A stretch of 64,000 nt of DNA from Aliiruegeria sabulilitoris (lineage in GTDB: Bacteria > Pseudomonadota > Alphaproteobacteria > Rhodobacterales > Rhodobacteraceae), in contig NZ_LOAS01000023.1 in the NCBI RefSeq assembly GCF_001558155.1, forward strand, positions 62,001 to 126,000, written 5' to 3'. The notes below the pieces were generated by a model. The model made no database searches and was not told the origin of the DNA. It worked only from the letters and a program-made list of their open reading frames with translations. A program made the translations under genes and the position numbers. Positions 50,909 through 59,127 of this stretch are shown in pieces (the first letter of the stretch is position 1; each line of letters opens with the position of its first letter).

Positions 50909-53617
50909 ATGTCCTTCAATCTGCTGGTTGCAGTCTCGCTGATCTATGTCGCGTTCCTGTTCGGGGTCGCGGCCTTCGCGGAGCGGCGGACGCAGCGGGT
51001 GGGGGGCGGATGGCTGCGCACACCGCTGGTCTACACGCTGTCGCTCTCGGTCTATTGTACCGCCTGGACCTTCTACGGCGCGGTCGGCTACGCGGCGCGC
51101 TCGGGGCTGGAATTCATCACCATCTATCTCGGGCCGACGCTGGTCTTTACCGGTTGGTGGCTGCTGCTGCGCAAGCTCGTTCGGGTGGGCCGCTCACAGC
51201 GCATCACTTCCATCGCCGACATGATCTCGTCGCGCTACGGCAAATCCAACGGGCTTGGCGTGCTGGTCACGATCCTCGCGGTGATCGGCACCACACCCTA
51301 TATCGCGCTGCAATTGCAGTCTGTTACACTGTCGTTCGGCGTTTTCGCCAATCCGGACAGCGAGTTCTGGGATCCGGCGAACCCCGCCTCGACCGGCCTT
51401 CTGGTGGCATTCGGGCTGGCGGTGTTCACCATCATCTTTGGCACCCGCAATCTCAATTCCAGTGAGCGCCACCATGGCGTGGTCATGGCCATTGCCGTGG
51501 AGGCGGTGGTCAAGTTGCTGGCGCTGCTGTCGGTCGGGATTTTCGTGGTCTGGGGGCTGGCGGACGGGCCGGCAGACATGCTGACGCGTATCGACAACTC
51601 GCAGATCGCGGGCTGGGAGATCCAACCCTCGCGTTGGGCGGGGCTGATCTTCACCTCGGCCGCGGCGATCCTGTGTCTGCCGCGCATGTTCCAGGTGATC
51701 GTGGTCGAGAATGACGACGAGGCGCATCTCGCCTCCGCCTCCTGGGCCTTCCCGCTCTATCTCTGCCTGATGAGCCTCTTCGTGGTGCCGATTGCCGTGA
51801 TCGGGCTGGAGCAGATGCCGGAAGGGGCCAACCCGGACCTCTTCGTGCTCACGCTGCCGCTCAAGGAAGAATGGCACGGGCTGGCCATGTTCGCCTTTCT
51901 TGGCGGTTTCTCCTCGGCCACCTCGATGGTCATCGTCGCGGCACTTGCGCTGGCCACGATGGTCTCCAACCATGTTGTCATGCCGCTCTACCTGCGCCGG
52001 CACAAGGAGGGCGCGGTGGTCTCGGGCGATGTGCGCGCCGTGGTGCTTCAGGCGCGGCGCTTCGCGATCATCGCGGTGTTGCTCTTCGGCTATCTCTACT
52101 ACCGGTTCTCGGGGGGCTCGGCAGCGCTGGCCTCTATCGGCCTGATCTCCTTCGTCGGTGTCTCGCAGGTGCTGCCGGCGCTTCTGGGCGGGCTTTTCTG
52201 GCGCGGAGGCACGCGCGCGGGGGCCGCGGCGGGGCTGATCACCGGCTTTACGGTCTGGGCATACACGCTGTTTCTGCCGAGCTTTGGCCCCTCCGGTCCG
52301 ATCGGCAGCCAAATCATCGAAAATGGTCTGTTCGGCTTCCACTGGCTGCGCCCGCAGGCCCTTTTCGGCGTCGAGGGGATGGATCCGCTGATCCATACGC
52401 TGTTCTGGTCGATCATGCTGAACACGGTCGCCTATTGCTGGGTGTCCATCATCAGCTTCCCGACCCCGTTGGAGCGGCTGCAGGGGGCGCAGGTGGTGAA
52501 TGTGTTCGAACACACGTTGGGCGCGCGCGGCTGGACGCGCGGTTCGGCGGAAGCGGAGGACCTGCTGATGATGGCGCAGCGCATCCTCGGCTCCAGCGAG
52601 GCGCAGGCGCTTTTCCATGCCGAGGCGAGCCGGCAGGGCAAGGTCGGCTATCTGCCCGACACCACGCCGGAATTTCTCGACCTTCTGGAGCGCGAACTGT
52701 CGGCTTCCGTGGGCGCGGCCACGGCGCATGCGATGGTGGGCCAGATCGCCGGTTCTTCCTCGATCCTGGTCGAGGACCTGATCCGCGTGGCCGACGAAGC
52801 GCAGCAGATCCTGGAATATTCCAACCAGCTCGAGACTCAGTCGGCCGAGTTGGAGCGCACGGCCCGGCAGCTCCGGGAAGCCAACCTGAAACTCACCGAG
52901 CTGTCGATCCAGAAAGACGCCTTTCTCAGCCAGATCAGCCACGAGCTGCGCACGCCGATGACCTCGATCCGGGCCTTTTCCGAAATCCTGCGCGAAGGCG
53001 GCATGACGGCGGAGGAGACCGGTCGTTTCGCTGGAATCATCCACGACGAGGCGATCCGCCTGACGCGGCTTCTGGATGATCTGCTGGAATTGTCGGTTTT
53101 GGAAAACGCCCAGGTCAGCCTGAGCATTGGCCCGGCGCGGCTGGTGGACATGATCGACCGGGCAATTGCCGCAACGGGCGAAATGATCGAAATCCGTGCC
53201 GATGGCGCGATGCGCATCATCCGCGACCGCGCGCGGGAAGAGGTGAGCCTGATCACGGATTCGGATCGTCTGACGCAGGTCTTCATCAACCTCATCGGCA
53301 ATGCGCGCAAGTATTGCGATGCCGACGTGCCTGTGCTGAAAATCCGGGTGCGCCAGAGCGGCGGACGCCTGGTGGTGGATTTCATCGACAATGGCAGCGG
53401 TATTCCGGCGCGGAGTCAGGACATCATCTTCGAGAAATTCTCGCGGTTGTCGGATCAATCCGCCGCCGGTGGGGCCGGGCTGGGGCTGGCGATCTGTCGC
53501 GAGATCATGACCCGGCTGGGTGGCGGTATCGAATACCTGCCCGGGCAGGGCGGCGCGGCCTTTCGCGTGAGTGTGCCGCTGGCCGAGGCGCGCGGGCTGG
53601 TTGCCGCAGCCAGCTAG
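50909..53617 (+). CDS. SLC5 symporter-fused sensor histidine kinase (CbrA/CrbS-like)
   Basis: 902 aa. An N-terminal sodium/solute-symporter domain of about 13 helices (to about residue 510) is joined by a STAC-like helical region (about 530-640) and a coiled coil to a kinase: His678 in the H box SQISHELRTPMTSI, N box NLIGNARKYCD, G1 DNGSGIP and G2 GGAGLGLAIC. No PAS domain is obvious between STAC and the kinase. CbrA and CrbS, built alike, control histidine/carbon use and acetyl-CoA synthetase in gamma-proteobacteria. Here the adjacent regulator lacks a DNA-binding domain. Confidence 0.9.
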   Translation: MSFNLLVAVSLIYVAFLFGVAAFAERRTQRVGGGWLRTPLVYTLSLSVYCTAWTFYGAVGYAARSGLEFITIYLGPTLVFTGWWLLLRKLVRVGRSQRITSIADMISSRYGKSNGLGVLVTILAVIGTTPYIALQLQSVTLSFGVFANPDSEFWDPANPASTGLLVAFGLAVFTIIFGTRNLNSSERHHGVVMAIAVEAVVKLLALLSVGIFVVWGLADGPADMLTRIDNSQIAGWEIQPSRWAGLIFTSAAAILCLPRMFQVIVVENDDEAHLASASWAFPLYLCLMSLFVVPIAVIGLEQMPEGANPDLFVLTLPLKEEWHGLAMFAFLGGFSSATSMVIVAALALATMVSNHVVMPLYLRRHKEGAVVSGDVRAVVLQARRFAIIAVLLFGYLYYRFSGGSAALASIGLISFVGVSQVLPALLGGLFWRGGTRAGAAAGLITGFTVWAYTLFLPSFGPSGPIGSQIIENGLFGFHWLRPQALFGVEGMDPLIHTLFWSIMLNTVAYCWVSIISFPTPLERLQGAQVVNVFEHTLGARGWTRGSAEAEDLLMMAQRILGSSEAQALFHAEASRQGKVGYLPDTTPEFLDLLERELSASVGAATAHAMVGQIAGSSSILVEDLIRVADEAQQILEYSNQLETQSAELERTARQLREANLKLTELSIQKDAFLSQISHELRTPMTSIRAFSEILREGGMTAEETGRFAGIIHDEAIRLTRLLDDLLELSVLENAQVSLSIGPARLVDMIDRAIAATGEMIEIRADGAMRIIRDRAREEVSLITDSDRLTQVFINLIGNARKYCDADVPVLKIRVRQSGGRLVVDFIDNGSGIPARSQDIIFEKFSRLSDQSAAGGAGLGLAICREIMTRLGGGIEYLPGQGGAAFRVSVPLAEARGLVAAAS

Positions 53618-53731
53618 GCGTTTTCGCAATCATCGCGGCTCTTAACCATTTCCCAAGGGAGTTCTGCTCAATCTGGCCCTGTGTGAACTGTGCGCCCTTG
53701 GTGGGTGCGCAGAAAACGGGATGAGATCGCA

Positions 53732-54850
53732 ATGGCCGAGGAGGCCCGGCAAGATGTTCTCAAGCGCAAGGTGGAAGCCGGGCGGAACTCCGCTCCGGCC
53801 AGCCAGACCGTTTTGCCCGCCAAGGCGCTGTCGAGCGCCCTGAGCAAGGCCGCGGAGAAAAGCTTCGGGCTGGCCGTGGTGGCCACGAGCTGCTCGGAGC
53901 GAATCGTCTCTCTCGCCGATCTGTTGGAACGCCTGCCGGAACAGGGGCTTCTGGCAGTTTTGGAGGGGCCGGGCGATGGGCAAGGCCTGCTCTCGATGGA
54001 CGTCAAGGCGCTCTCCGCGATCATCGAGAAACAGATGACCGGTGCCGTCTCCCAGTCGTCGCCGCCGTCGCGGCGGGTCACGCGGACGGATGCGGCGCTC
54101 GCCGCCGATCTCATCGATGCGATGCTTCAACGTTTCGAGGCCACGCTTGCGGGGCGGCCGGAGGCCCGTTGGGCGAGCGGCTTTGGCTATTCGAGCCATG
54201 TCGAGGATCTGCGCCCGCTGGGCCTGTTGCTGGAGGAGATCGACTACCGCGTGTTCGGGCTCTCGCTCGATTTCGAGATTGGCACGCGGGAAGGGCAGCT
54301 CCTGCTTGCGCTCCCGGCGGAGGGGCGCAGCGATGCGCTGGCGCTCCCCGAGCCGCGCATTTCATTGGAAAAGCCGGCGGACCCGGAATGGGCACCCGGT
54401 CTCGAAGGTCTCGTCCTGGAGGGCGAGGTTCGGCTGGAGGCCATCCTGCATCGTTTCAAACTACCGATCTCCGCAATCCCAACGCTCAAGGTGGGCGATG
54501 AAATCCCGATCCCGCTTTCCGCGATAGACAATGTGCGGCTCACCGGAACGGAGGAGATCCCGCTTGGCCGCTGCCGGCTCGGGCAGAGCCTGGGCCTGCG
54601 CGCGGTTCGGCTGGGGGCGGGCGAAGCCGGGGCAGAACGACCTCAATCCGGGATGTCGAACCTGATCGGTGCCGGCGCGGGCGGGCTTGCGCCGCTGCCG
54701 CGTGCGGCCTTACCCGATCCGGTTGGGTTGGACGATGAGGCGTTCGCGGCGGCACCGCTGGCGGAGGGCGGGTTGCCCGATATCGGTCTCGAGCCCATGG
54801 CGGCGCCGATGGACCTGTCGGCATTGCAAGGATTGCCCGATATCTCCTGA
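53732..54850 (+). CDS. Orphan FliM/FliN-family (SpoA domain) protein
   Basis: 372 aa. The middle part resembles the FliM core, and residues 220-305 form a SpoA domain (LEGEVRLEAILHRFKLPISAI, VGDEIPIPLSAIDNVRL). The N-terminal CheY-binding EIDxLL motif of true FliM is missing, and the C-terminal 60 residues are a Pro/Ala/Leu-rich tail. ATG 53732 is the likely start. No other flagellar genes are near; it lies 114 bases after the symporter kinase on the same strand. It may be a C-ring component encoded apart from the flagellar cluster or a paralogue with another role. Confidence 0.7.
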   Translation: MAEEARQDVLKRKVEAGRNSAPASQTVLPAKALSSALSKAAEKSFGLAVVATSCSERIVSLADLLERLPEQGLLAVLEGPGDGQGLLSMDVKALSAIIEKQMTGAVSQSSPPSRRVTRTDAALAADLIDAMLQRFEATLAGRPEARWASGFGYSSHVEDLRPLGLLLEEIDYRVFGLSLDFEIGTREGQLLLALPAEGRSDALALPEPRISLEKPADPEWAPGLEGLVLEGEVRLEAILHRFKLPISAIPTLKVGDEIPIPLSAIDNVRLTGTEEIPLGRCRLGQSLGLRAVRLGAGEAGAERPQSGMSNLIGAGAGGLAPLPRAALPDPVGLDDEAFAAAPLAEGGLPDIGLEPMAAPMDLSALQGLPDIS

Positions 54851-55101
54851 CGGGTGCAGCTTGTGGACCTTTCGTCGGCCGACCGGCCACGTTGCGGGGG
54901 ACCTCCCGCTTCAAGCAGTGATCGACGTCATTCGGGTCAAGATCGCTATGCGCCCGGCGGCAGCGCTCAGGCGTCGCACCTTGCTTGGGTTGGGCAGAAA
55001 CGGGAGCCACCGACCGCGACGAAAATGCATACTGGAAGGTGCTTGTCCTGCGTGGCGTCCCGCGGTCACGTGGATGGTGTGCAGTAGGGGCGGCGCGAGG
55101 G

Positions 55102-55527
55102 TCACATTTGCGCGGCGGCTTCGAGTTGCGGGCGCAGGGCCGCCAGCGGGTAGCCGGCGCGGTTTGCCGTCTCCAGCAGGTCTCCAATCGGAAGCGTTTT
55201 GACGGCGCCGAACATCCACACGATGGTCGAGCGCGTTCCAGACGCGCAATAGGCCAGAACCGGCCCCTCGGCCATTTCCAGCGCTTCGCGCTGCCGTGCC
55301 ACGTCGCGCACGAAGTTCTCGCTTTGCGAGAGCGGGATTTCGATGAATTTAAGCCCCGCTGCCTGCGCGGCGGCAGCAATGTCAGCGGCGCGCAGGCCCG
55401 GAACGATTTCCTCATCCGGGCGGTTGCAGATGATCGTGCCGTAGCCCGCCGCCGCGATCGTGGGAACGTCGTCTGGTGTGATCTGTGGCGACACCGAATA
55501 GGCATCTGTCAGAGCGCGAATATCCAT
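55102..55527 (-). CDS. DUF442/TIGR01244-family phosphatase-like protein
   Basis: 141 aa, cysteine-phosphatase fold with the loop CASGTRS (Cys94, Arg99). Family members (e.g. the N-terminal domain of Blh) have been discussed as sulfurtransferase- or phosphatase-like; the physiological substrate is unknown. Small and cytoplasmic. Divergent from the DksA-like gene, with an FNR-type box between. About 250 bases downstream, up to the FliM-like gene, contain nothing recognisable. Confidence 0.85.
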   Translation of the reverse strand: MDIRALTDAYSVSPQITPDDVPTIAAAGYGTIICNRPDEEIVPGLRAADIAAAAQAAGLKFIEIPLSQSENFVRDVARQREALEMAEGPVLAYCASGTRSTIVWMFGAVKTLPIGDLLETANRAGYPLAALRPQLEAAAQM

Positions 55528-55574
55528 GCGCCTTGATCCGTTAACGCAAAGGGGAAATCAAGCCGTGAATTGAG

Positions 55575-55588
55575 TTGATTTGCGTCAA
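55575..55588. promoter_or_regulatory. FNR/FnrL-type binding site
   Basis: TTGAT-TTGC-GTCAA, matching the FNR/FnrL consensus TTGAT-N4-ATCAA at 9 of 10 positions. It is centred about 68 bases before the DksA-like start and 54 before the DUF442 start, so either could be under oxygen control. Confidence 0.6.
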
Positions 55589-55649
55589 GGACGCATCCGC
55601 GCAGGCGTCTTAGCCTGTTTTGCCAATGCTTGGCGCGGAGGAATGAGCT

Positions 55650-55979
55650 ATGACCAACATCCAGGAACGCAAGGCGCAGCTTGAAGCGCGACTGGCCGCG
55701 CTGGATGTGAAGCTGCACGAGATCGACGCCGAACTCGACAGCCACCAGTCCCGCGACTGGGAGGAACTGGCCGTCGAGCGCGAAACCGACGAGGTTTTGG
55801 AGGGCGAAGGGCGCGCGGGCAAGGTGGAGATCGCCGCGATCCGTGCGGCGCTCGAACGGATCGAAAACGGCAACTACGGCGAATGCGTGCAATGCGGTGA
55901 GGATATCGCCGAAGCCCGGCTGGACCTGCTTCCCTATACTCCGTTCTGCGCCGAATGTGCCCGCAATCTTAGCCGTTGA
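55650..55979 (+). CDS. DksA/TraR-family zinc-finger protein
   Basis: 109 aa. N-terminal coiled coil (residues 5-70) and a C4 zinc finger with Cys79, Cys82, Cys100, Cys103 (CVQC and CAEC). Shorter than DksA (about 150 aa) and of the small TraR/YbiI-like size. The tip of the coiled coil has acidic residues (ELDSHQSRDWEELAVERETDEV), but a DxxDxA motif as in DksA is not seen. May bind RNA polymerase secondary channel (family knowledge). AGGAATGAGCT precedes the ATG. Confidence 0.88.
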   Translation: MTNIQERKAQLEARLAALDVKLHEIDAELDSHQSRDWEELAVERETDEVLEGEGRAGKVEIAAIRAALERIENGNYGECVQCGEDIAEARLDLLPYTPFCAECARNLSR

Positions 55980-56068
55980 CCCCCCACGACCGCCGCTCTT
56001 GGCCTTGTCTTCCCGGCCCGTCGCGGCTTTGATGCCTCGGAGACAACAGGCTTAAGGGGCAGCGCAAG

Positions 56069-58099
56069 GTGGAGCGGCTGAAGCTCGAACATTCCGGCAA
56101 TGTGCTGGTCGCACGGTTGGAAACGCCGCCTGGAAACGCGCCCGATGCCCAGGGCCGCGCGGCGCTATCCAAACTCGTCAGCCAAACCCTGCCAGCATCG
56201 CGGGTGCGGGCCGTGGTGATGCTGTTCTCCGGCACTCTGACCGGGAAGGTGGTCCCCCCTCTGCCCTTGGACCCGGCCGCAGAGGACGGGCTTTGCGCAC
56301 TGTGTTCTGCGTTGGAAATGCTGGAAATGCCCGTCATCATGGGGTTGCGCGGCGATGTGATCGGGGCCGGGGCGGAGCTTGCGCTTGCGGCCCATTTCCG
56401 TCTTGCCGAGCCCGACGCGCGGCTTGGCTGGCCCGATGTCGTGCGGGGCGGGATCGCGGCTGGAGGAGGCAGCCAGCGACTGGCCCGAATCCTCGGGGCG
56501 GAGCAGGCCTTGGAGCTTTTGCTGTCCGGCGCGCCGGTTGAGGCGCCGCAGGCGGTCGAGGTCGGGCTGGTCGATGGCGTGGTGCAAGGTGGTCTGGAAG
56601 GGGCGGCGGTCTCGCTTGCCCGCCGCTTGATGGAGGCCGGTGCCGGCCCCCGCCGCAGCCGCGAACGTACCGAGGGCTTCGCCGACCGGGCGCGCTTTTC
56701 GTCTGGCGTCGCGCAAATCCGGAAGCGATGGAATCCGCCGTCCAACTCGGCCGAGGCCCATCTGGTGGAATGCGTGGAGGCGGCGCTTGTCCTGCCTTTC
56801 GAGGCCGGACTTGCCTTTGAACTGGCCGCCGCGAAGCAGGTGAACCGTTCCGACGCCGCGCGGGCGCTGGAGCATGTGCTCAAGGCGGAACGTGCCGTAC
56901 CGCAGACCGGGGATGCCGCGACGTGTCCGCTCGGTTCGGTTGCCATTCACGGCGCAACCCCGCAAGCGGCGGATCTTGGGCACGCCCTGTTGGCGGCGGG
57001 TCATGAAGTCGTGCTGTCGGATAGCGACGCCGGGCGTCTGCGCGCGGGGCTTTCCCGGATCGGGGCACAGGTTGCGGCGGCGATGTCCGCTGGTCTGCTG
57101 GATGCAGCCGGGCGGGCCGAGCAGCTTGCCCGCCTGAGCAGCGCCTGCGCGCCGGGGCCGTGTGATCTGGTCCTTTACGGCAGCAGCGCCCCCCGTAGTG
57201 AAACCGCGAGCGGCATTGTCGGTTTCCTGCGCGAAGGCACCGTCACCCCGCAGCTGACAAACGCCGCATTGGAGGTGGGCGACGCCTGTGCCCTGTTCCC
57301 GGCAGCCCCCGAAAATGCGTCCGGGATCGTGGAGATCCTGCCCGGGCTGCAGCTTTCACAGGCGGGGCTTGCGGCGCTGGTACAACTCGTGCGGGACCTC
57401 GGACGGCAACCGGTCGTGACCGGCAACCGTGCAGCAGGCGCCATGTCCGGCCGGCTGGCCGAAGCGCTGCTGCTGGCCGCCGAACACCTGTTGGAAGACG
57501 GGGCGACGCCGCGCCAGATCGATTCCTGCCTGGAGGCGGCGGGCTATGCGGAAGGACCGTTCCGGATGCTGGACCGCGCAGGGCTCCATTCTTTCCTTGC
57601 CCGTCGGCAGGCCGCCGCCGCTGGGCGCGACCCGCGCGACCGCCATGTGCCGGTTCTGGAGCGCCTTGCCGCCGCCGGCCGCTTTGGACGCGCAGCCGGG
57701 CAGGGGTTCTACGATTACCCCAAGGGCATCCCCGAAGGCGTGGCCTCCGGCGAGGTGGACGCGCTCGTGAGACAGTTGCGGGCGGAGGCCGGAGTCGTGG
57801 TGCGGGAGGTTTCGCCGGAGGAGATCCGCCGGCGCTGCCACCTCGCTCTGGTGCTGGAGGGCGTCCGCCTGTTGGAAGCAGGATGGGCGCGACGGGCCGC
57901 CGATATCGACCTGGTCGCAATCGGTGGGCTTGGCTATCCGCGGCGCAGCGGCGGGCCGATGTACGAGGCCGGTCGGCAGGGGTTGGCCACGCTGCGCGAT
58001 CGCCTGGAGCTTTTGGCGAAGACCGAGGATGCGCGCTTCTGGACCCCGCCGGCCTATCTCGATCGGCTTATCGCTGCCGGGGGGCCGTCCGACGCGTGA
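56069..58099 (+). CDS. FadJ/FadB-like enoyl-CoA hydratase/3-hydroxyacyl-CoA dehydrogenase fusion, degenerate
   Basis: 676 aa from a GTG start (AAGGGGCAG upstream). Residues 1-200 are a crotonase domain that keeps one catalytic Glu (GAELALAAHF) but has Asp for the other (GWPDV instead of PEV). Residues 290-420 should be the NAD domain, but the GxGxMG loop reads HGATPQAAD, and the HFFNP segment with the catalytic His is replaced by ALFPAAPEN. The C-terminal halves (NRAAGAMSGRLAEALLL, EGPFRMLDRAG; YPRRSGGPMYEA) are well preserved. Fatty-acid oxidation by this protein alone looks unlikely; it may be a structural or specialised paralogue. Confidence 0.8.
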   Translation: MERLKLEHSGNVLVARLETPPGNAPDAQGRAALSKLVSQTLPASRVRAVVMLFSGTLTGKVVPPLPLDPAAEDGLCALCSALEMLEMPVIMGLRGDVIGAGAELALAAHFRLAEPDARLGWPDVVRGGIAAGGGSQRLARILGAEQALELLLSGAPVEAPQAVEVGLVDGVVQGGLEGAAVSLARRLMEAGAGPRRSRERTEGFADRARFSSGVAQIRKRWNPPSNSAEAHLVECVEAALVLPFEAGLAFELAAAKQVNRSDAARALEHVLKAERAVPQTGDAATCPLGSVAIHGATPQAADLGHALLAAGHEVVLSDSDAGRLRAGLSRIGAQVAAAMSAGLLDAAGRAEQLARLSSACAPGPCDLVLYGSSAPRSETASGIVGFLREGTVTPQLTNAALEVGDACALFPAAPENASGIVEILPGLQLSQAGLAALVQLVRDLGRQPVVTGNRAAGAMSGRLAEALLLAAEHLLEDGATPRQIDSCLEAAGYAEGPFRMLDRAGLHSFLARRQAAAAGRDPRDRHVPVLERLAAAGRFGRAAGQGFYDYPKGIPEGVASGEVDALVRQLRAEAGVVVREVSPEEIRRRCHLALVLEGVRLLEAGWARRAADIDLVAIGGLGYPRRSGGPMYEAGRQGLATLRDRLELLAKTEDARFWTPPAYLDRLIAAGGPSDA

Positions 58100-58121
58100 C
58101 CGGGCACCTGAACGGCGCGCG

Positions 58122-58337
58122 TCAGCCGAGGAAGATGCCGACGATCACCATCATCAGGCCGATGGCCGAGACGAAGAGCGAGCCGAGATTCCAGACCACG
58201 ACCTTCTGAAGTTTTGCCCGCATCACCTCGTCATCGAGCTGCGCGCGCTTGGCCCGTGCCACCGTCACCACGCAGCCAATGATCCCGGCGAGCCCGGTCA
58301 GCGAGATCGCCGCCCCGATCCAGATCAGAATTTCCAT
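58122..58337 (-). CDS. Small two-helix membrane protein
   Basis: 71 aa with helices at about residues 4-26 and 48-70 and a basic loop between (ARAKRAQLDDEVMRAKLQK). A strong GGGAGGGAACC ribosome site is just upstream of ATG. Convergent with the FadJ-like gene. Resembles widespread unnamed Rhodobacterales membrane proteins; function unknown. Confidence 0.75.
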   Translation of the reverse strand: MEILIWIGAAISLTGLAGIIGCVVTVARAKRAQLDDEVMRAKLQKVVVWNLGSLFVSAIGLMMVIVGIFLG

Positions 58338-58483
58338 GGTTCCCTCCCGCCGCCGGTTTTCTGCCTTCCTGCGCTACCGGCTCGCGGCTCCGGTTGCAAC
58401 CGGCCTTGCGAGCGGGAGCGCGGCTGGTTAGATCAGGGCTTCGGCATCCATCGAATTCAACAGCGCAGGAGGCGCGGGCAGCC

Positions 58484-58762
58484 ATGGACGACACGAGTAT
58501 CGAGGCCACGAACGCAGGCGACGCCACCTACAAGGTGGCAGCGGGTGAACTGCGCCAGTTCATAGAGCGCTATGAGCGCCTGGAGGCGGAGAAGAAGGAC
58601 ATCGCCGAGCAGCAGAAAGAAGTCATGGCCGAGGCCAAGGCGCGCGGCTACGACACCAAGGTGTTGCGCAAGGTGATTGCGCTGCGCAAGCGCGAGCCCG
58701 ATGACATTGCCGAGGAAGAGGCGGTGCTGGAAATGTACAAGGAAGCTTTGGGTATGTCGTAG
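58484..58762 (+). CDS. gapR: GapR/DUF2312 nucleoid-associated protein
   Basis: 92 aa. Matches the DUF2312 (UPF0335) family from ELRQFIERYERLEAEKKDIAEQQKEV to KARGYDTKVLRKVIALRK, ending in EMYKEALG. In Caulobacter, GapR is an essential protein that binds overtwisted, AT-rich DNA ahead of replication forks. AGGAGG lies 11 bases before ATG 58484. Single-gene unit with no recognisable terminator. Confidence 0.93.
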   Translation: MDDTSIEATNAGDATYKVAAGELRQFIERYERLEAEKKDIAEQQKEVMAEAKARGYDTKVLRKVIALRKREPDDIAEEEAVLEMYKEALGMS

Positions 58763-59127
58763 GTACGCCCTAATATACAGATATTTAATGAGAAAGATCC
58801 TAAGGCTGTGATATTGGATGTTTCTCGTCGTGAACGGATTGCCGAGCCAATGATGCAACCGGAAGTAACCTCTGGCGCAACTGGCTCGGCCTGTATGATC
58901 GGCGGTGTCGCATACCTTGCACCTGAGGCATGACTTTCCCTTTGCCCGTTGATGTCATGCCATGCGAAGGATTTCGGCGGTGCCGAGCGCGTTGAAGCGG
59001 TCCATGGGGGCGATGCTTATTTAGATTTCGGTGGCATGCCAGCGACGGGTATCGGCTTCTTCATGGTGCCCGTCTTGCCGCGCGGGGTCGCAAGATGAAG
59101 CCTTCCCACCAAGCGGAGCACAGCTGT
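58763..59127. other. Gap with a possible mobile-element scrap
   Basis: 365 bases without a convincing gene, lower in G+C at the left end. On the minus strand a 16-codon open piece at 58955-59005 (MDRFNALGTAEILRMA, then stop) has the look of a transposase C-terminus, but the match is an impression and cannot be confirmed here. The gap separates housekeeping genes from the exported-protein block. Confidence 0.4.

Noticed and set aside
54851-55101. Possible gene between the FliM-like and DUF442 genes
   Set aside because: Open frames here have no ribosome site, biased composition or family pattern; treated as non-coding.
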